Source: Ianthella basta (Eukaryota; Porifera; Demospongiae; Verongiida; Ianthellidae). Taken from it: 64,000 nt of DNA. This document shows positions 12,362 to 55,500 of this stretch, in pieces. Both the position numbers and the translations under genes were made by a program. The DNA is taken from NCBI GenBank assembly GCA_964019415.1, contig OZ025868.1:12596623-12660622 (forward strand), in the 5' to 3' direction. The notes under the pieces are model-generated. The model was not told the DNA's origin and did not search any database. It saw nothing but the letters and a program-made list of their open reading frames with translations. The first letter of the stretch is position 1, and each line of letters begins with the position of its first letter.

Positions 12362-12779
12362 ACACTGCTTGATGAATGAGGCTATACTTTTCAGTGAAAT
12401 TTCAAATCATGTTCTATGTAGTTGTATTAGTAACTCAATAGGACTATTTCATCACATGCACACAAGTTATGATTATACAAAGCACCACTACAATAGAGTA
12501 ATGTTCTTGCTTTGTATGGGGAATGCCTTGCATGTTTCTGTCTTAACTGATGTTCGATTGTGAGTTTATTAATACACATAGTACCGTACTGTTCCTAATT
12601 CTTTGGCTCCCACCTAAATAGGGTTGGATCATACTCTAATTTTTGACAAAAATGGGCTGCCCTTATTGTTTGTCTTGGACTTTAATAAGTCGTTGTCTGT
12701 TGTGGAGTCTAATGAATAGTCAGCTGCTGCCATTTCTTATTTGCTGAGGCTTTGTTTGTTTCTTGCTGATATTGACAGC
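12362..12779. other. 3' flank of the dioxygenase gene
   Basis: Presumed 3' UTR and spacer. No unambiguous AATAAA signal was found. It ends in a good acceptor-like stretch (pyrimidine-rich, then gacag at 12,774-12,778) before a possible exon. Confidence 0.35.
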
Positions 12780-12911
12780 GAAGTAGGCTTTGTAGCCACG
12801 CCCGCCACGCCCAAATCTCCCACTCTTTCTGGTGATCGAACTCCAAACAGATGGCCACCAGTGACTCCATCCCCGTCAGAAAAGTCTTCGGACAGCGACT
12901 CTGACGGGTGA
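12780..12911 (+). other. Possible orphan terminal exon (Ser/Thr-Pro-rich)
   Basis: After an acceptor-like cag there is an open stretch of 43 codons plus TGA. It is rich in T-P and S-P pairs and ends in an alternating Ser-Asp run before the stop. Base composition is clearly more GC-rich than the flanks, as in coding exons here. No matching upstream exon is seen between 12,361 and this point, so it could be the last exon of a gene whose other exons I did not recognise, an alternative 3' exon, or chance. A donor-like GTGATT at its end means it could also be internal. Function unknown. Confidence 0.3.
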
Positions 12912-13506
12912 TTCAGCGACGAGTCTTTTGTTTCCTATTATTCTGCCGCGTACTTAGTCATCATAATTTCCTAATGTGTTTCGTTGCGCTTCCAGTCGCA
13001 ACTAATATGTTCCTAAGTGTCAACTTGGATCTGTGTTTTATTCTGCTGAAAAATAGGGACAATATGGTAATATTTATGGAATTCAAGCCATATCATAATT
13101 GTGCTGTATAGCATTGAACTTCACCCTTGTGATCGAATAGCAGAAAAACACAGTATAAAATATTATACAATTCTTACAGAATTAAAACTTGCATGAGTAA
13201 TATTCACTGCTGGCAAATGAAGGCCATGTTTTCCACAACTCAAAACAAGCTTAATATAATATTATGTGTGCATGTGCATACACACATGCACCTTAACCCA
13301 GCCAAATATATACCTAATAGTAAATATATAAATCTTCAGCTGCATGCTCACACACGCATCATGCATATATAATAATACTAATAATGCTCAATCTGGAGTT
13401 CATGATCTAAGCAACATAGGTACTCTATCATGCAGTGCATGTATGCATGGCCATGACTAGATTTATGATACAGCAGCATCTATCATACATTATAGTACAT
13501 GTCAGA
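12912..13506. other. Spacer downstream of TBCC
   Basis: AT-rich region that includes the presumed 3' UTR of TBCC on the minus strand. No gene or repeat was recognised. Confidence 0.4.
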
Positions 13507-13878
13507 TTATTTACCAGCAGCAGTACGCTCTGAATCCGTGATGTGTACTCTTTGGCTTTCCGGCAGTACATTCCAATTAGGTGAGGGAGTACCAGAGGAC
13601 AGCCAGTTGAAGTCTTCTATCTTGTCCCAGTTATTGACCTCACTCAATTGTGCGTCCTAAGCAGAAGACAGGACAAGGAACACACTCAGCAGTACTACTA
13701 GACACATGTAAAACATTGTGGGGGCATGTGGGTAAAATAACGGCCAAGATAGCAGGATGTACAGTAAGGTACGTATGCAAGACAGTGTGAAGTCGCCCAT
13801 GAAGGATGCATAAGTGGTATGCACTGGGACTATAATTAACCCTCGGCGGCATGTCATGCAGCTACGGTACTTGGTTTA

Positions 13879-13929
<51 letters not shown>

Positions 13930-16900
13930 GCACTTAATCTGGCACTGCAGGCTACGAGGCGCCTTATGAGCAATACCAGTGGATTCAGAATGACAAAGTA
14001 GGAAGTTAAAACAAGGTGATTGTCTAGAAAGGTCTGCATTCATGGTAGTCTCGTACCCAGCCCTATCTCTGCCGTTCCGTCATTTTGGAGAGGGGCATCC
14101 TCCAAAATGGCGGAACGGCGGAGATGGGTCTGGGACAAGACTAGAGATATGGCGTGAAAACAGCGAAAAGGCCAATATGCGGCTTATACTCTTTCCGTGA
14201 ACAACTAAACAGGGCCGTAGCACCCAGTCCGGCCAGTCTGGCCATGGAACAAAATTCTAAATATTGAAGATATGCATTTTAAACACACTTTCAAACTGGG
14301 AGGGGGGTACTGGCCTAAGGTTAAACAACGTTCTAAAGCAGAGTGGTCTTGTTACAATGTTGCAGGACTTAGTTTGAACAAGGAAAAGCCAGATACTTAG
14401 TCCTCTAACCAACCTTAACGGCGGCAGCCATTTTATGGATGTCGGATGACGTTTTTAGCCATTTTCTGATGCATAAAATGGTGTGTTAATCGATCGCCAT
14501 GCAAAATCAGACAGCACGGTAGCGTTTCAGTCATGTACAGCAGATTTATACAACCTTGCAACAGTTCCCACACCATAGTCAGTCGTTACCTAGGATACGG
14601 ACTGGTACTGTACTCACCTATTATATATCACCCTGTTCATATCCTAGGTAACGACTACCCAGGTATGGGCACTGTTGCAAGGTTGCATAAATCCGCTGTA
14701 CATGGATGTATGTATGCAACATGGTGGTACATGGGAACATGTACGTAGCTTGAATGGGCATATGCATGCAATAGGATAGTCTCCTGTGGCAACCCTTGTT
14801 ATTGCACACTCACATGTACACTTGCACTATAATACGCAGGCGGAGAAACAGGGGATGGTAGCAAAACCACAAGTGTGGCAAAATGTTGGCAGATGTAGGG
14901 ATGGTGAAAACGTATTCAAAGTCAGCGCATGTTAATGACCTGGATTTTGCATCGACCAGCCCTCCCTGTTGCATGGACCGGCTGGCCCCCCTCTTTGCAT
15001 GGACCGACCCTCCTCCTGTTTTTGGAAGAAACATTTTTACACACCCTTTGCATTGATGGTGTCTTCTAGTCAAGGGTAGGAGAGATTTGTGCTGCCTAGC
15101 GTCAGAGAGTCAGCCAAAAAACACTAGATTTTGATTTTTAATGCGCTATCTTCTTATTTCAATGCACTGCATTACCTGTTACATGGCACTTGATCGCCTT
15201 TCCTGCTGTAAGTGCCTGTTGGTCTATGTTACAGTTTATCATACTCATTGAAGTGTTGATGGGCCTAGAATTGCTCCAAAAGTACTCACAGAACATCTAA
15301 ATTTCGAAACTTTACCTGGGGGGGCATGCCCCCAGCCCCCACCTAGTTTGCGTCACGTCATCTATGGCCTGACTGGTTTTTAGCTTGGTGCTACGGCCCT
15401 GCTAAATCGTGCTCAATGGTGGGACGTAATCGAGAGGTGCCGAGTCCAGTGTTCTACTCTGGCAGTGCGAGCCCTCGGTGCAGCATCTGGTGGTAGATCG
15501 GTAGATCCGATTTGCAACACTTACCACATGGTAGAATGCTGTACGTAGCTTGCGTAGAGTAGAGAACCACTTCTCTGTAGTTCATGACCTATAGCTACAG
15601 TCGCATACTTACAGTCATTGCATGCATGTGTTGGGCTTCTACACTAGACTCTTGGTGAATACAACAATCTGCAACAATGTTAATTTAGCCAGCAATGTTT
15701 GTTTGCAAACACGTCGAGAGTTTTGCACTTTAGTGCTTCATCATGTATAGCTGTCGACTGGGGTACGCTCTCTTGGCCGCAGCGCCATTTAGCAGTAGCG
15801 GCAATTTGGTTGAAGTGCTACGTCTGACGTCTACGCTGTCTGACCGGTCACGTGCAGGTGTTATGCACACCTTTGGTCATGTGAAGGCGTTGCACAAGCC
15901 CGTGGTGCGTCATCAGCCACTGCGCATGTGCAATGGTCCAAAGAACCAACCAACCATATATGGAGTGGACACGGCATACCACGACTTCCACGACGTACCA
16001 CGTTTTCCGTAACGTACCACGTCTTCCGGTTTCTCACCTCCCAGAAGAGACAAACTTCGCTTCGCTCGCCCCAATCATTACCTGTTGAGCTGCAGCATGA
16101 TAATCACTGCCGGCCCTTAATTTGGCAGATCAGAACTACACAATGTATCCTGTAAGTGTACGTGCTAAATACACAAGTGCTGTGCTAAGCATCTTTAGTG
16201 CTGCTAAAGACTGTTAAGAAATATGTAAAAAGTGACAAAGGAAATTGGCTGGTGACTGTCATTCAGTGGGACTATTGGTAGTTGGTTAAGCATCATGGGT
16301 TCACATGGCATAATATATATATAGTTTTGTACCATAATTATTGCAAGGCTATATATAAATGAGTACATATCGTCAACCATGATTATGGCAGCAACACCAG
16401 TGTGTACCAACAAGTACAGCACTGCCACATGACATCCACCTAAACTCCAGCCCCTGGTCAGAATGGAGTTTAAACTCAGCTGCTCATGCAGATGGCGACG
16501 CATGTACTATAGCAGCTAGATTGGACGGGTTCAGTGTGTATTGGAACTTTTTTGGAATATAGAGTTTTCTTTGTAAATTTGGAATAGATCAAAAGAGAGC
16601 AGGAAGATCCTACATTGTCCATTGTGTATAACTATAGATGGCGATGCATGCACTATAGTGGCTAGATTGGACAGGTTCAGTGTGTATAGGAATATATCAG
16701 AAGAGAGCAGAAAGATCCTACATTGACCATTCTGTATAACTATAGTAGCCAACACACCTTGAAGTGCTCCTCAATGCCTTTGTATGTGAAGTTGTAAGGA
16801 GCAAAGAGCATCTCAGAACAGTCCTCAATAATCCCGCTGCTAGTGACATGGAGAAAGACGGTGCTGTGTGTCGTCCTGTGCAAGCGAAGCTGGAAGTAAG

Positions 16901-19568
16901 AGCGAAACACAATAAATCAAGTGGATTTGCAGAACATGTGCTGTGTACATACGCATGAATACAATTAAGCAAATGCAGCAGCACAGAGTTGCTAGAACAG
17001 TTACTGTAACCATTAAAATCATTCTCAACCATTGCACCTCACATAGCAGAGCTCCTTCCACCCTCCATTTACCCTGTATAATTACACCACCTAACCATTT
17101 GACAACAGTTGCACAATGAACTGTACAACAAAACAGCTGCTCTGCCCTACGATTCTATTGTAAAACATAACGTTGACGTTTTATAACTTTACATTCAATC
17201 AAATACGTAATTCTATATTTCACAGCTTAAACCATAAATCTTCCATGGAATGAGGCTACATATACATATGTATGAGAAAATCGCAAACAAACATAATAAT
17301 ATAGTACAATCCAACAGTACACACATCTGCTAATACAACTGCACACGCACCTGTTGGCATGCTAGTGAAAAGGCACACTCCTTGCAGTCATCAATGAATA
17401 CAGATGACCTGACAGGACCACAATACAACCTGGAAGAGGAAGGTATGTATACATGTAGCTACGCAAGCTCACTCAAACAGAACTAAAAAGAGTTGAATCA
17501 AGTAGGCACACACGTAAGGTCTCTTTGCTGTGTATGTACAGTACACTTAGTTCAACGCAATACACATACAATACTCATAGTACCAGCCCATAGTTACGTT
17601 GTCAAGGAGCACAATATCATTTACTTATAGTGACTGTGTGTTCACTAAAGGACAACGATGCTATCGTGCAGATGGCCAGAGCTATTTCTAGAGTGCTCTG
17701 GCATTTGCATAACAAAAGAGGCAGAAACCTAGCAACAAATAACCACTAAACAGACAATACTTGTTCGATGCACTTACAACTGCATGGGCACATTAGCATG
17801 GTTTTAGCTATTACATACAGTTAAATTCACCTTGTCTTTGTTAGCTGAGTAATGTGGACTGTGGAAGGACAGCCTTGGATGTACACTGTACAGTTAGTAA
17901 GGTGATTGAGGTCTACATCCATCCCGTTAACTTCACCAGGCATCAGTCGCAGCACCTGGCCGTCCTGGTCAGCAAAGCCACACACTGGTATCACGGGAAG
18001 CTTCGGTATCTTAGCTGGCGAAGAGGGGCCATCAGAAGAATCCATGATAGGCCCATCCGTGGCGTCAATTGGAGTTTCGGGGGCAGTTTTCTGTCTTGCC
18101 GAAAACGAAAACTTTTTGGGTGGAGCCAGTTCCTCCTTGCGTTGTGCTAAAGTTGTCAACAGGGACTGCAAATGCTGCACAGTACAGGAGGAATAAAACA
18201 GTGGCTTAAACTACAGTGAAAGTATTGACAAGTAAATCCATTCATTCCATAAAGACATACAATTGGCTGAAGCAAATCACAACAAATTACACTCTACTGT
18301 GCACAAGACTGAGCAACATTTCAGCTAAGTAGATGGAGATCGCTTAACACTGATCTGCACACTGGCACAAATGCTCATGTGCATGGGATGCAAAAGTATG
18401 CTTATCCTGCTTCAACCCTGCAAGGCACAATGCAGTGTACCGAAGTCCTGTAGCTCTGGCATTCATTCACTGCCACTCACTTGCTGAGCACTCTTCAAGT
18501 TGTACTTAGTTAGAAGATGACTATTGTCTGCCAAGTCCTTCTGCAACTGTTGACTCCTCTCTACTATCTGGTCCAGGGTGGACTGGACTATCACAGCAGA
18601 GGTGGCAGATGTAAGCTCTTTCACGGAAGCCTCTGCCTCTGCATGTACATGTGTAGAAGCAAAGCGTGAACAATGAAAGAGTACATGAAATGGTTGTCCC
18701 ATGTACACAGTAGTGCTGGGCAATACAGACATATTCCTGCATATACCAATGCATTATGTTCAGGGCACTACATGAGGGGTCATTAAATCCTTGGTCATGA
18801 AAGAACCAAATGTTCTCACAAAGAGTGGACCTAGTGCCTGCATTCGAAAAGGTACGAGCAAAAGAACTAGAAACCGGAGTTTGATACCCATCCCAAGCAG
18901 TAACCATTGTGCCACTTGGCTTACACACAAGGACCAGACAGAATCTATCAACTGCATAATACTGACCAGTCCATTCGCTGTTTCATGGCTATAGTGTAGA
19001 CACACAATGCCTAGCCACACACACACACGCACACACACACGCGCGCGCGCACACACACACACATGCACACACACACACACACATACACACAAACGACACA
19101 GGGGCACATATACTTTCCATTCTGTTATGCATGTTATCCCCTTGTATGCATGAGTACATGTTCTTATTATTATTATAGACTGTCTGGCTACGCACACACA
19201 TACACAAACGACACAGGGGCACAGGTGCGTAGCTACGTACAGTGTACGCACCATGAACGTTGGTCTTGAAACGTTTCAGAAATGCGTCCTCCAGAGCATT
19301 CCTTTCGCCAGGCACTGTACCCCTGTCTTTCTTCTCCTGGGCTGCCTTCCGCTTATCCTCACGCGCCTTTAGTCGCTCCATCACTGTTTTGGGAGCCTAC
19401 GCAAACACCAAAAGCACTTCACATTGACTGCCAAATAACAAAGAGCTCCACAAAACAGTGTCAAGCTATAAAAAAACGATGTGATGAGTTAGCCATGCTA
19501 GTCAAGTTATTCCTATGTCCAGCAGCATAGCATTTGCTGGCGATTGCACTGCGCACCTTCTGCGCCAT
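13507..19568 (-). CDS. TBCC: Tubulin-specific chaperone C (tubulin cofactor C)
   Basis: TBCC acts last in the tubulin-folding pathway. With cofactors D and E it stimulates GTP hydrolysis by beta-tubulin and releases the native alpha/beta dimer in the cytosol. Seven exons join in frame to 339 residues (human 346): 19,568-19,557, 19,396-19,252, 18,638-18,481, 18,174-17,831, 17,429-17,351, 16,889-16,758 and 13,656-13,507. Residues about 1-120 are a charged helical region like the spectrin-like N-terminal domain. A linker with the PPKKFSF segment follows. From about 165 comes the C-CAP/cofactor C beta-helix, including LYCGPVRSSVFIDDC and ACQQLRLH. R248 in the last motif corresponds to the catalytic arginine finger of the family. 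The C-terminal exon keeps the conserved NNWDKIEDFNWL block. Introns hold repeats, and the last is 3.1 kb. The start codon gives MAQK, a 12-nt coding first exon, and is the least certain part. Confidence 0.88.
13880..13927. repeat. (GT)n microsatellite
   Basis: Pure GT run of about 48 bp in TBCC intron 6. Confidence 0.9.
14055..14134. repeat. Short inverted repeat (36-bp arms)
   Basis: Arms at 14,055-14,090 and 14,100-14,134 pair with a few mismatches around a 9-bp loop. The core is ccgttccgtcattttggag against its complement. It looks like a small MITE or the remnant of one. Confidence 0.6.
14210..15401. mobile_element. hAT-like non-autonomous DNA transposon, copy B
   Basis: Begins CAGGGCCGTAGCAC and ends GTGCTACGGCCCTG, with perfect 14-bp inverted ends. 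It is flanked by the 5-bp duplication ctaaa (14,205-14,209 and 15,402-15,406). It shares inner blocks with copy A at 388-1133 but is about 450 bp longer, partly because of the MITE inside it. No transposase frame. It lies in TBCC intron 6. Confidence 0.7.
14532..14704. mobile_element. MITE nested in hAT-like copy B
   Basis: Arms of about 66 bp (14,532-14,597 and 14,640-14,704) are near-perfect inverted copies around a 42-bp centre. The outer ends read catgtacagc and gctgtacatg. It is absent from copy A, so it inserted into copy B. Confidence 0.65.
15743..16012 (+). CDS. Doubtful 89-residue frame inside TBCC intron 6
   Basis: A GC-richer frame on the strand opposite TBCC, starting MYSCRLGYALLAAAP and ending near an imperfect tandem repeat of the 'ccacgacgtacca' type (15,975-16,030). 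The N-terminus is mildly hydrophobic and Arg-containing. No family is recognised, and no promoter or splice partner can be shown. It may be a chance frame or a piece of an old element. Confidence 0.15.
   Translation: MYSCRLGYALLAAAPFSSSGNLVEVLRLTSTLSDRSRAGVMHTFGHVKALHKPVVRHQPLRMCNGPKNQPTIYGVDTAYHDFHDVPRFP
16492..16745. repeat. Two-copy direct repeat
   Basis: The segment 16,492-16,635 is repeated with a deletion at 16,636-16,745. Shared parts include ctagattggac, ggttcagtgtgtat and the aagatcctacattg block. It lies just inside TBCC intron 6, beside the exon 6 donor. Confidence 0.6.
18840..18940 (-). repeat. Possible tRNA-derived SINE remnant
   Basis: Read on the minus strand, the stretch holds an A-box-like word (agtggcacaatggtta) followed about 30 bp later by a B-box-like word (gggtatcaaactcc). 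This spacing is like the head of tRNA-derived SINEs. It cannot fold into a full tRNA by eye. It lies in TBCC intron 2. Confidence 0.35.
19017..19220. repeat. (CA)n microsatellite and duplicated flank
   Basis: An interrupted CA/CG run (19,017-19,090) is followed by the word aaacgacacaggggcaca, which recurs about 114 bp further on (near 19,205-19,222). In TBCC intron 2. Confidence 0.7.
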
Positions 19569-19731
19569 TTTTGAAGAGTGATAAGGATAACCCGGCTATT
19601 GCTGAGGAGGCGTGGCCCCCGTTAATAAACGCTTGTACTACGTACGCTACGTACGCATCACCTACTGTTCGACACAGCTACAGCTTCACTGCGATACAGG
19701 CAGCTCAAGTTAAAGGTCTCTACGTCAAGCC
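19569..19731. promoter_or_regulatory. Shared TBCC/U2AF1 promoter region
   Basis: Only 163 bp separate the TBCC start codon (minus strand) from the U2AF1 start codon (plus strand). Both promoters and 5' UTRs must lie here or overlap the opposite gene. A GC-box-like gaggcgtggcc (about 19,606-19,616) and a symmetric tacgtacgctacgtacg stretch (about 19,639-19,655) are visible. No TATA box is clear. Bidirectional activity is an inference from the layout. Confidence 0.6.
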
Positions 19732-50914
<31,183 letters not shown>

Positions 50915-52358
50915 CTAACAAGGAGTACAAGGACACTTAGACATAAGCTATAACTAGCTCACTAGTGTGTAATGCTTGACATGATCTGCTACTGTAATCA
51001 TGCTACCCGAACTAGTCTGTTGTTTTGTTACAGGATATGGTCAGTGGTACTTTTTGGGACAAGGATACTTTCAACTACCTAAATATGATTGAGCTGCTAA
51101 AAGAAACATATAAAGAATATTGTGCTGCCTGTGTAAATGCATGTCATGTTCAAAGTGATGCACATGGGCACTTGTACGTCATGCATGCATATATTGATCA
51201 TGCATGAGGCCTTTATATATAGGCCCCAGCTGCAGGCTGTTATAATTATAGCTATGTGCACATGCATGTATGCACATAATTTTATATATAGGAGGTTCTA
51301 TATAGCTGGGGGATTGAGTGAGTTTATATATTCAATTGCAAGGTGTACATATGCTTGCGTGCATAAATGTGCATGCATGCCTGCCTGTTGTGCAGAGCTG
51401 CATTTACATGCACCCACATGCATGGATATATGAGCATGTTCATATGTTCCTGTCCCTCTATGCATTTTATGTACTACACAGCATACAGCGCTAGCACTGC
51501 ATGCATTTTGCATAAATTTATTATAATATCCTTCGCCAGCTGCACAAGTATAGGGTACATGCATGTGGTTCCACCATATAACCCCATGACTCCTAGCTCC
51601 CTGCATGATGCAACAACCAAGGTCTTGAATGAAATTCAAACTGCGGACTGCCGTGGTTTCAACAAAACTGCATGGGCTGAAGCGGCACATGTATGGCTTG
51701 ACCTTGCCATTTTCACTCAGCCCTCCATCTGTGCATGCCTCCCTTGCAGCCAGCTGCGAGTGAGACAAAAGTATCACGATAATTTAATTCTGCTTCAGAC
51801 AAGCACTTTTCCACTTATTCGGGGCATCAAGATCACTGTTGCAGCAGTGCAGTCAGTCATGCTTTCGGTTGTTTGCCGTCTGCTGGGACGATGCATGGAG
51901 AGAGCTGTGCACTTGCATACATATGACCTGCACATGCAACTATACAGCCATGATCATTCGTGCATATATTAATGCAACTACTGATTTAAACATTTCATGT
52001 CCATTTCACATACATTCCTCTATTGCTATGCACAACGGATACTGCTCCGATCACGAGTACAGGCTATATCATGCAGACGCAAGTGTATTACACTTCACAC
52101 TGTACGAGCAGTGCCATGGCTGGGAGAGGGTTTGGCAGAGTCAGATTGGCACGGGAATGAATGATAGCGTGTTAACAAGTACGTGGGTACGTGCATGAAT
52201 TAAATGCAAAGCCAGTCTGCGGTGAAGCCATAGTACTCCGTTACGTTTTTCATTGCGCACGACCAATATCCAGCGGTTCTTTCCCGGATGCCATCCGCTA
52301 CATGTACAGTACGTACACGGGCTTGCAGGTGACCTGTGATCTCAACGTACATGTATAT
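50915..52358. other. U2AF1-USF intergenic region
   Basis: Begins with the presumed U2AF1 3' UTR. It is rich in atgcatgc words. Frames up to 201 codons occur on both strands, but they overlap each other, are Cys/His/Met-rich from the repeats, and show no known domain. No gene is called. Confidence 0.5.
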
Positions 52359-52441
52359 CACGTGGGGACGGCAACAGGTGATCTCGATCATCCAATCAGA
52401 TTGTTCGGCGACCACGTGAGCAACCACTTCCGCAGCACGTG
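52359..52441. promoter_or_regulatory. Triple E-box cluster upstream of the USF-like gene
   Basis: Three CACGTG sites lie at 52,359-52,364, 52,413-52,418 and 52,436-52,441, plus a CCAAT at 52,392-52,396, all 130-215 bp before the start codon. CACGTG is the preferred site of USF-type factors, so autoregulation is a reasonable inference. Confidence 0.65.
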
Positions 52442-52571
52442 ATCCGTTTCTTCCTCGTGACTCGGAGTTTATCCCTGTGACCGTTGTGTGACAGTCAAGA
52501 GACAGTCCGTGCGTCAGTCTCGTAGCCGAATCATCACATCATATATACGCAAGTACCAAAGCAGGAGCAGT

Positions 52572-55500
52572 ATGAGTGATGAAATTGTTGAAGGAATCAA
52601 GCGCTCTTCGGAGGCGCATCCGGACGACGAACTACCCAGCCCAAAGCGACCAGAATACGATGAAGTTCAGGAGGTGACAGTTGACGCGGAGATCTCTCTC
52701 CCGACGACGGAGGTCGCTACGGAGCAGGACTCCACTACGGGTATGATGAACCGCAGCGATTCTCCCACCAACTCATACTCAAACGTGTCGGGGACAATGT
52801 ATTCTCCCCAGAACATGGTCAACTTTCAAACCAGTCCCGCTGCCATCAGCAACGCGCTGGAGATGCTTATGCAGATGCAGCAAGCCTTCAACCAGAAGAT
52901 GGGTCAGCAGAGCGGTAGCCAGCAGGCGCACTCACCTGGGCAAGCCGCCACGCAGGAGACTACGGAGGCGGGCGGACAGTCAAGTGGTGAGTGATGTGTG
53001 GACTAGCGCGGAGTGAGGGACCGTGCATGCACTACACTTGTTTAGTCTACAAGCACGTGTAAATAGGAGAAGATCCAAAACGTGGTTTCGTGTCTGACAA
53101 GCATGGCAGCATATCAACTGTATTGAAGGTATCCATCATTTTGAAAATGTTATTATTTTGCTTGCGTGTGGTCTTTATGAAGGGGTGATTATTGCCATTT
53201 AGAAGTGTGCGTATTTTGTATGTTGGACATTATACATGCATACATGTAGGGTGTATTGTGTTGTACACTGTACTATGCACATGTGGAGTGCAGTGCTACT
53301 ATTGCATCAAGTGTGTATGTAAGTAGTACAAACATACATAGGCAGTGTAATATATTTTGCTTTACATGGGCAAGCTTATGTAGCTGGGTGGGTCAGTACC
53401 AGATGTCCCATCCACCCTATCTCATATGTGGTTAGTGTTGCATTGAGCCCAACTTCCGGCCTGGGGTTGGCATTCACAATCTCCCCCATCTTCTTGTATC
53501 CCTTAGTGTGACATAGAAGGCTATGCTCATAGCATACACCAGCAATGAATGCGCATACGTATGTGTGCATGTACAGCCACACATGCTGTGTTAGCGATAA
53601 CCCTGAAGTGCACTGTTTCCTTTGTGTAAATGAATCCTTTGTGTGTGACATTGCTACTACAAATTGCAACAGCTGTAGAACCTACATAGCATCTGGTATT
53701 TGCCTTGGCGTGAGATTTTTGTTATTTTCAGTCAGTATTTGTTCGTTTGTTTGCTTATGTGTATGCAAATATGCGTAATACTGTAAGTTGCTACTGCATG
53801 TTTGTTCATTGAAGGCTGATTGTTTGTGAGCAGACCCTGCCGTTTTTGTGATAGTTTGACATTTATGTGCATTGAATACAAAACCATTAACATCCCTCAG
53901 TGTGTTTCTGTACTACTCATGTGTACAATCTCCCAGTTAGAGTTGTGTGTTGTCCCTTTCTCCTTGCTGCACAGCCCCGGTCTATCTCATGGTCCCTTCA
54001 GGAACACCACCTGAATACCTTCAAGGTTCTAGAACACTTGCCCCACGAAGGGAGGGAGATTCGTAAGTTGACGATATGTAGCACTTTTGCTCTTCAAACA
54101 TTTCTTGTCTCAAGTCTAGTCAACATGTTTCACTCACTGTCTTTGTTGTGTGGTACATACAGTGGGACCTGTCTATTTTAGTCAGTATGGCAGGGATCTC
54201 TCTAAGACAGCCAGCCTCCCTGTCCCCCATGCCCATAATTACATCTTTTAGTTTACCTCTGTAATGCAGCCAACTCTTGATGAAGGCCAATTGTAACTGG
54301 TCCACAGATGGCTGTCTTAGACAGGTTTCACGGTACATTGTACATATCTAATACATAAAACTGACCATGTCTGTCTGTGTGTCCACGATGAACGCACGTT
54401 TTTATTGCGCCATCGGCGTCAAACTCGCTGTGGTTGCTGAGGGCACTGGGAGACTGGTTTTAGCAGGGTTAACGTCGCCCATCTTGCCATTTGCAAAGAG
54501 TTATCCTTCCATTTCCGGTTTTTCCTTGGCGGACGACGACCATTATCTGATTATCATTCCCATTGACTTCTGTTTTTTTTTTACCATACTTGATTCGCTG
54601 TTGTCCCATGGTCGATTCTATACATAATCATCCGTGACACCAGCTATTATTTTATTTTTAGCCAGCGTATGGCAAGCTGTAGCAGTTTGATTGCTGAGGG
54701 CACTGGGGGAAAGGTTGGTCGGGTGTCGTAGAAGAGAAGCTTGTCGAAGGCGGGCTTCTCTGCTAGTGTATGTATATACATATGTGTGTATTATAGGCAG
54801 TTTGGATTCGGACAGAATGGTCTATCAGTCCTATGGTTTGTGTCCTCGAACACCTCTCATCCCTTGTCTTGCAGGGACTCTGCATGAAGTTTTGAAATGA
54901 ACTGAACTCTGTATGTCATGTGACAGTCACATGGACCAATCGCTTAGCATGAACTTAGTGGCTGTATGCTTAGCGATTGGTCTACATGAGTGTTAATGGC
55001 ATTCAGATTTCAGTACGTGTCACAAAATCATCGAATGTTCCTGTGTCTCATGTTTGATTTTGATTGCGTGCAAATGTGCTCCACCATTTTGTGCTTTGTG
55101 CACTTTAATGTACTGTTGAGGTCTACACCGCTCTCATAGCCGAGTTGTTTGTGTGCACACATGTATACTCCACTGAATTCATGTCCTGCTTGCAGTGCCA
55201 GTGTGAAGGTTGCCTCAGACAGGGAGATGCAGAGAAAAGCCTCACACAACGAAGGTCAGTTGTATGAATGACAATGTTTTTGTCATTTATTTGACAGTTT
55301 TGGTTGACTGGACACACAGTGTGTCTTAGCCAATCGCTGACTGTTAATCTTTTGTGCTGGCAGCTGACAAGAATGTGCCTTTGCTCAGTTTGTTTGAGCA
55401 CACTCTATGGTTTGTATGCACGTGCGCTACAACTTCCATTACATCACGTTATACAGTTGAGCACTGTCCCTTTGCACAAGTGTGTGTGTGTGCACCTGTA

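Larger units (their letters stand above)
13657..16757. other. TBCC intron 6, repeat-filled
   Basis: The intron joins the last two TBCC exons (donor GTGTGT, acceptor TTCTGCTTAG on the minus strand). It holds a GT microsatellite, a short hairpin, the second hAT-like copy with a MITE inside it, a GC-richer stretch (15,720-16,110), and a direct repeat of about 120 bp next to its 5' end. Apart from the 89-codon frame listed separately, no gene is seen. Confidence 0.6.

Noticed and set aside
18840-18940. A functional tRNA gene
   Set aside because: A- and B-box-like words exist, but no cloverleaf or acceptor stem can be built; kept only as a possible SINE remnant.
51298-51972. Frames of 159 (minus) and 201 (plus) codons between U2AF1 and USF
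   Set aside because: They overlap on opposite strands, come from atgcatgc-rich DNA and show no domain or splice context.
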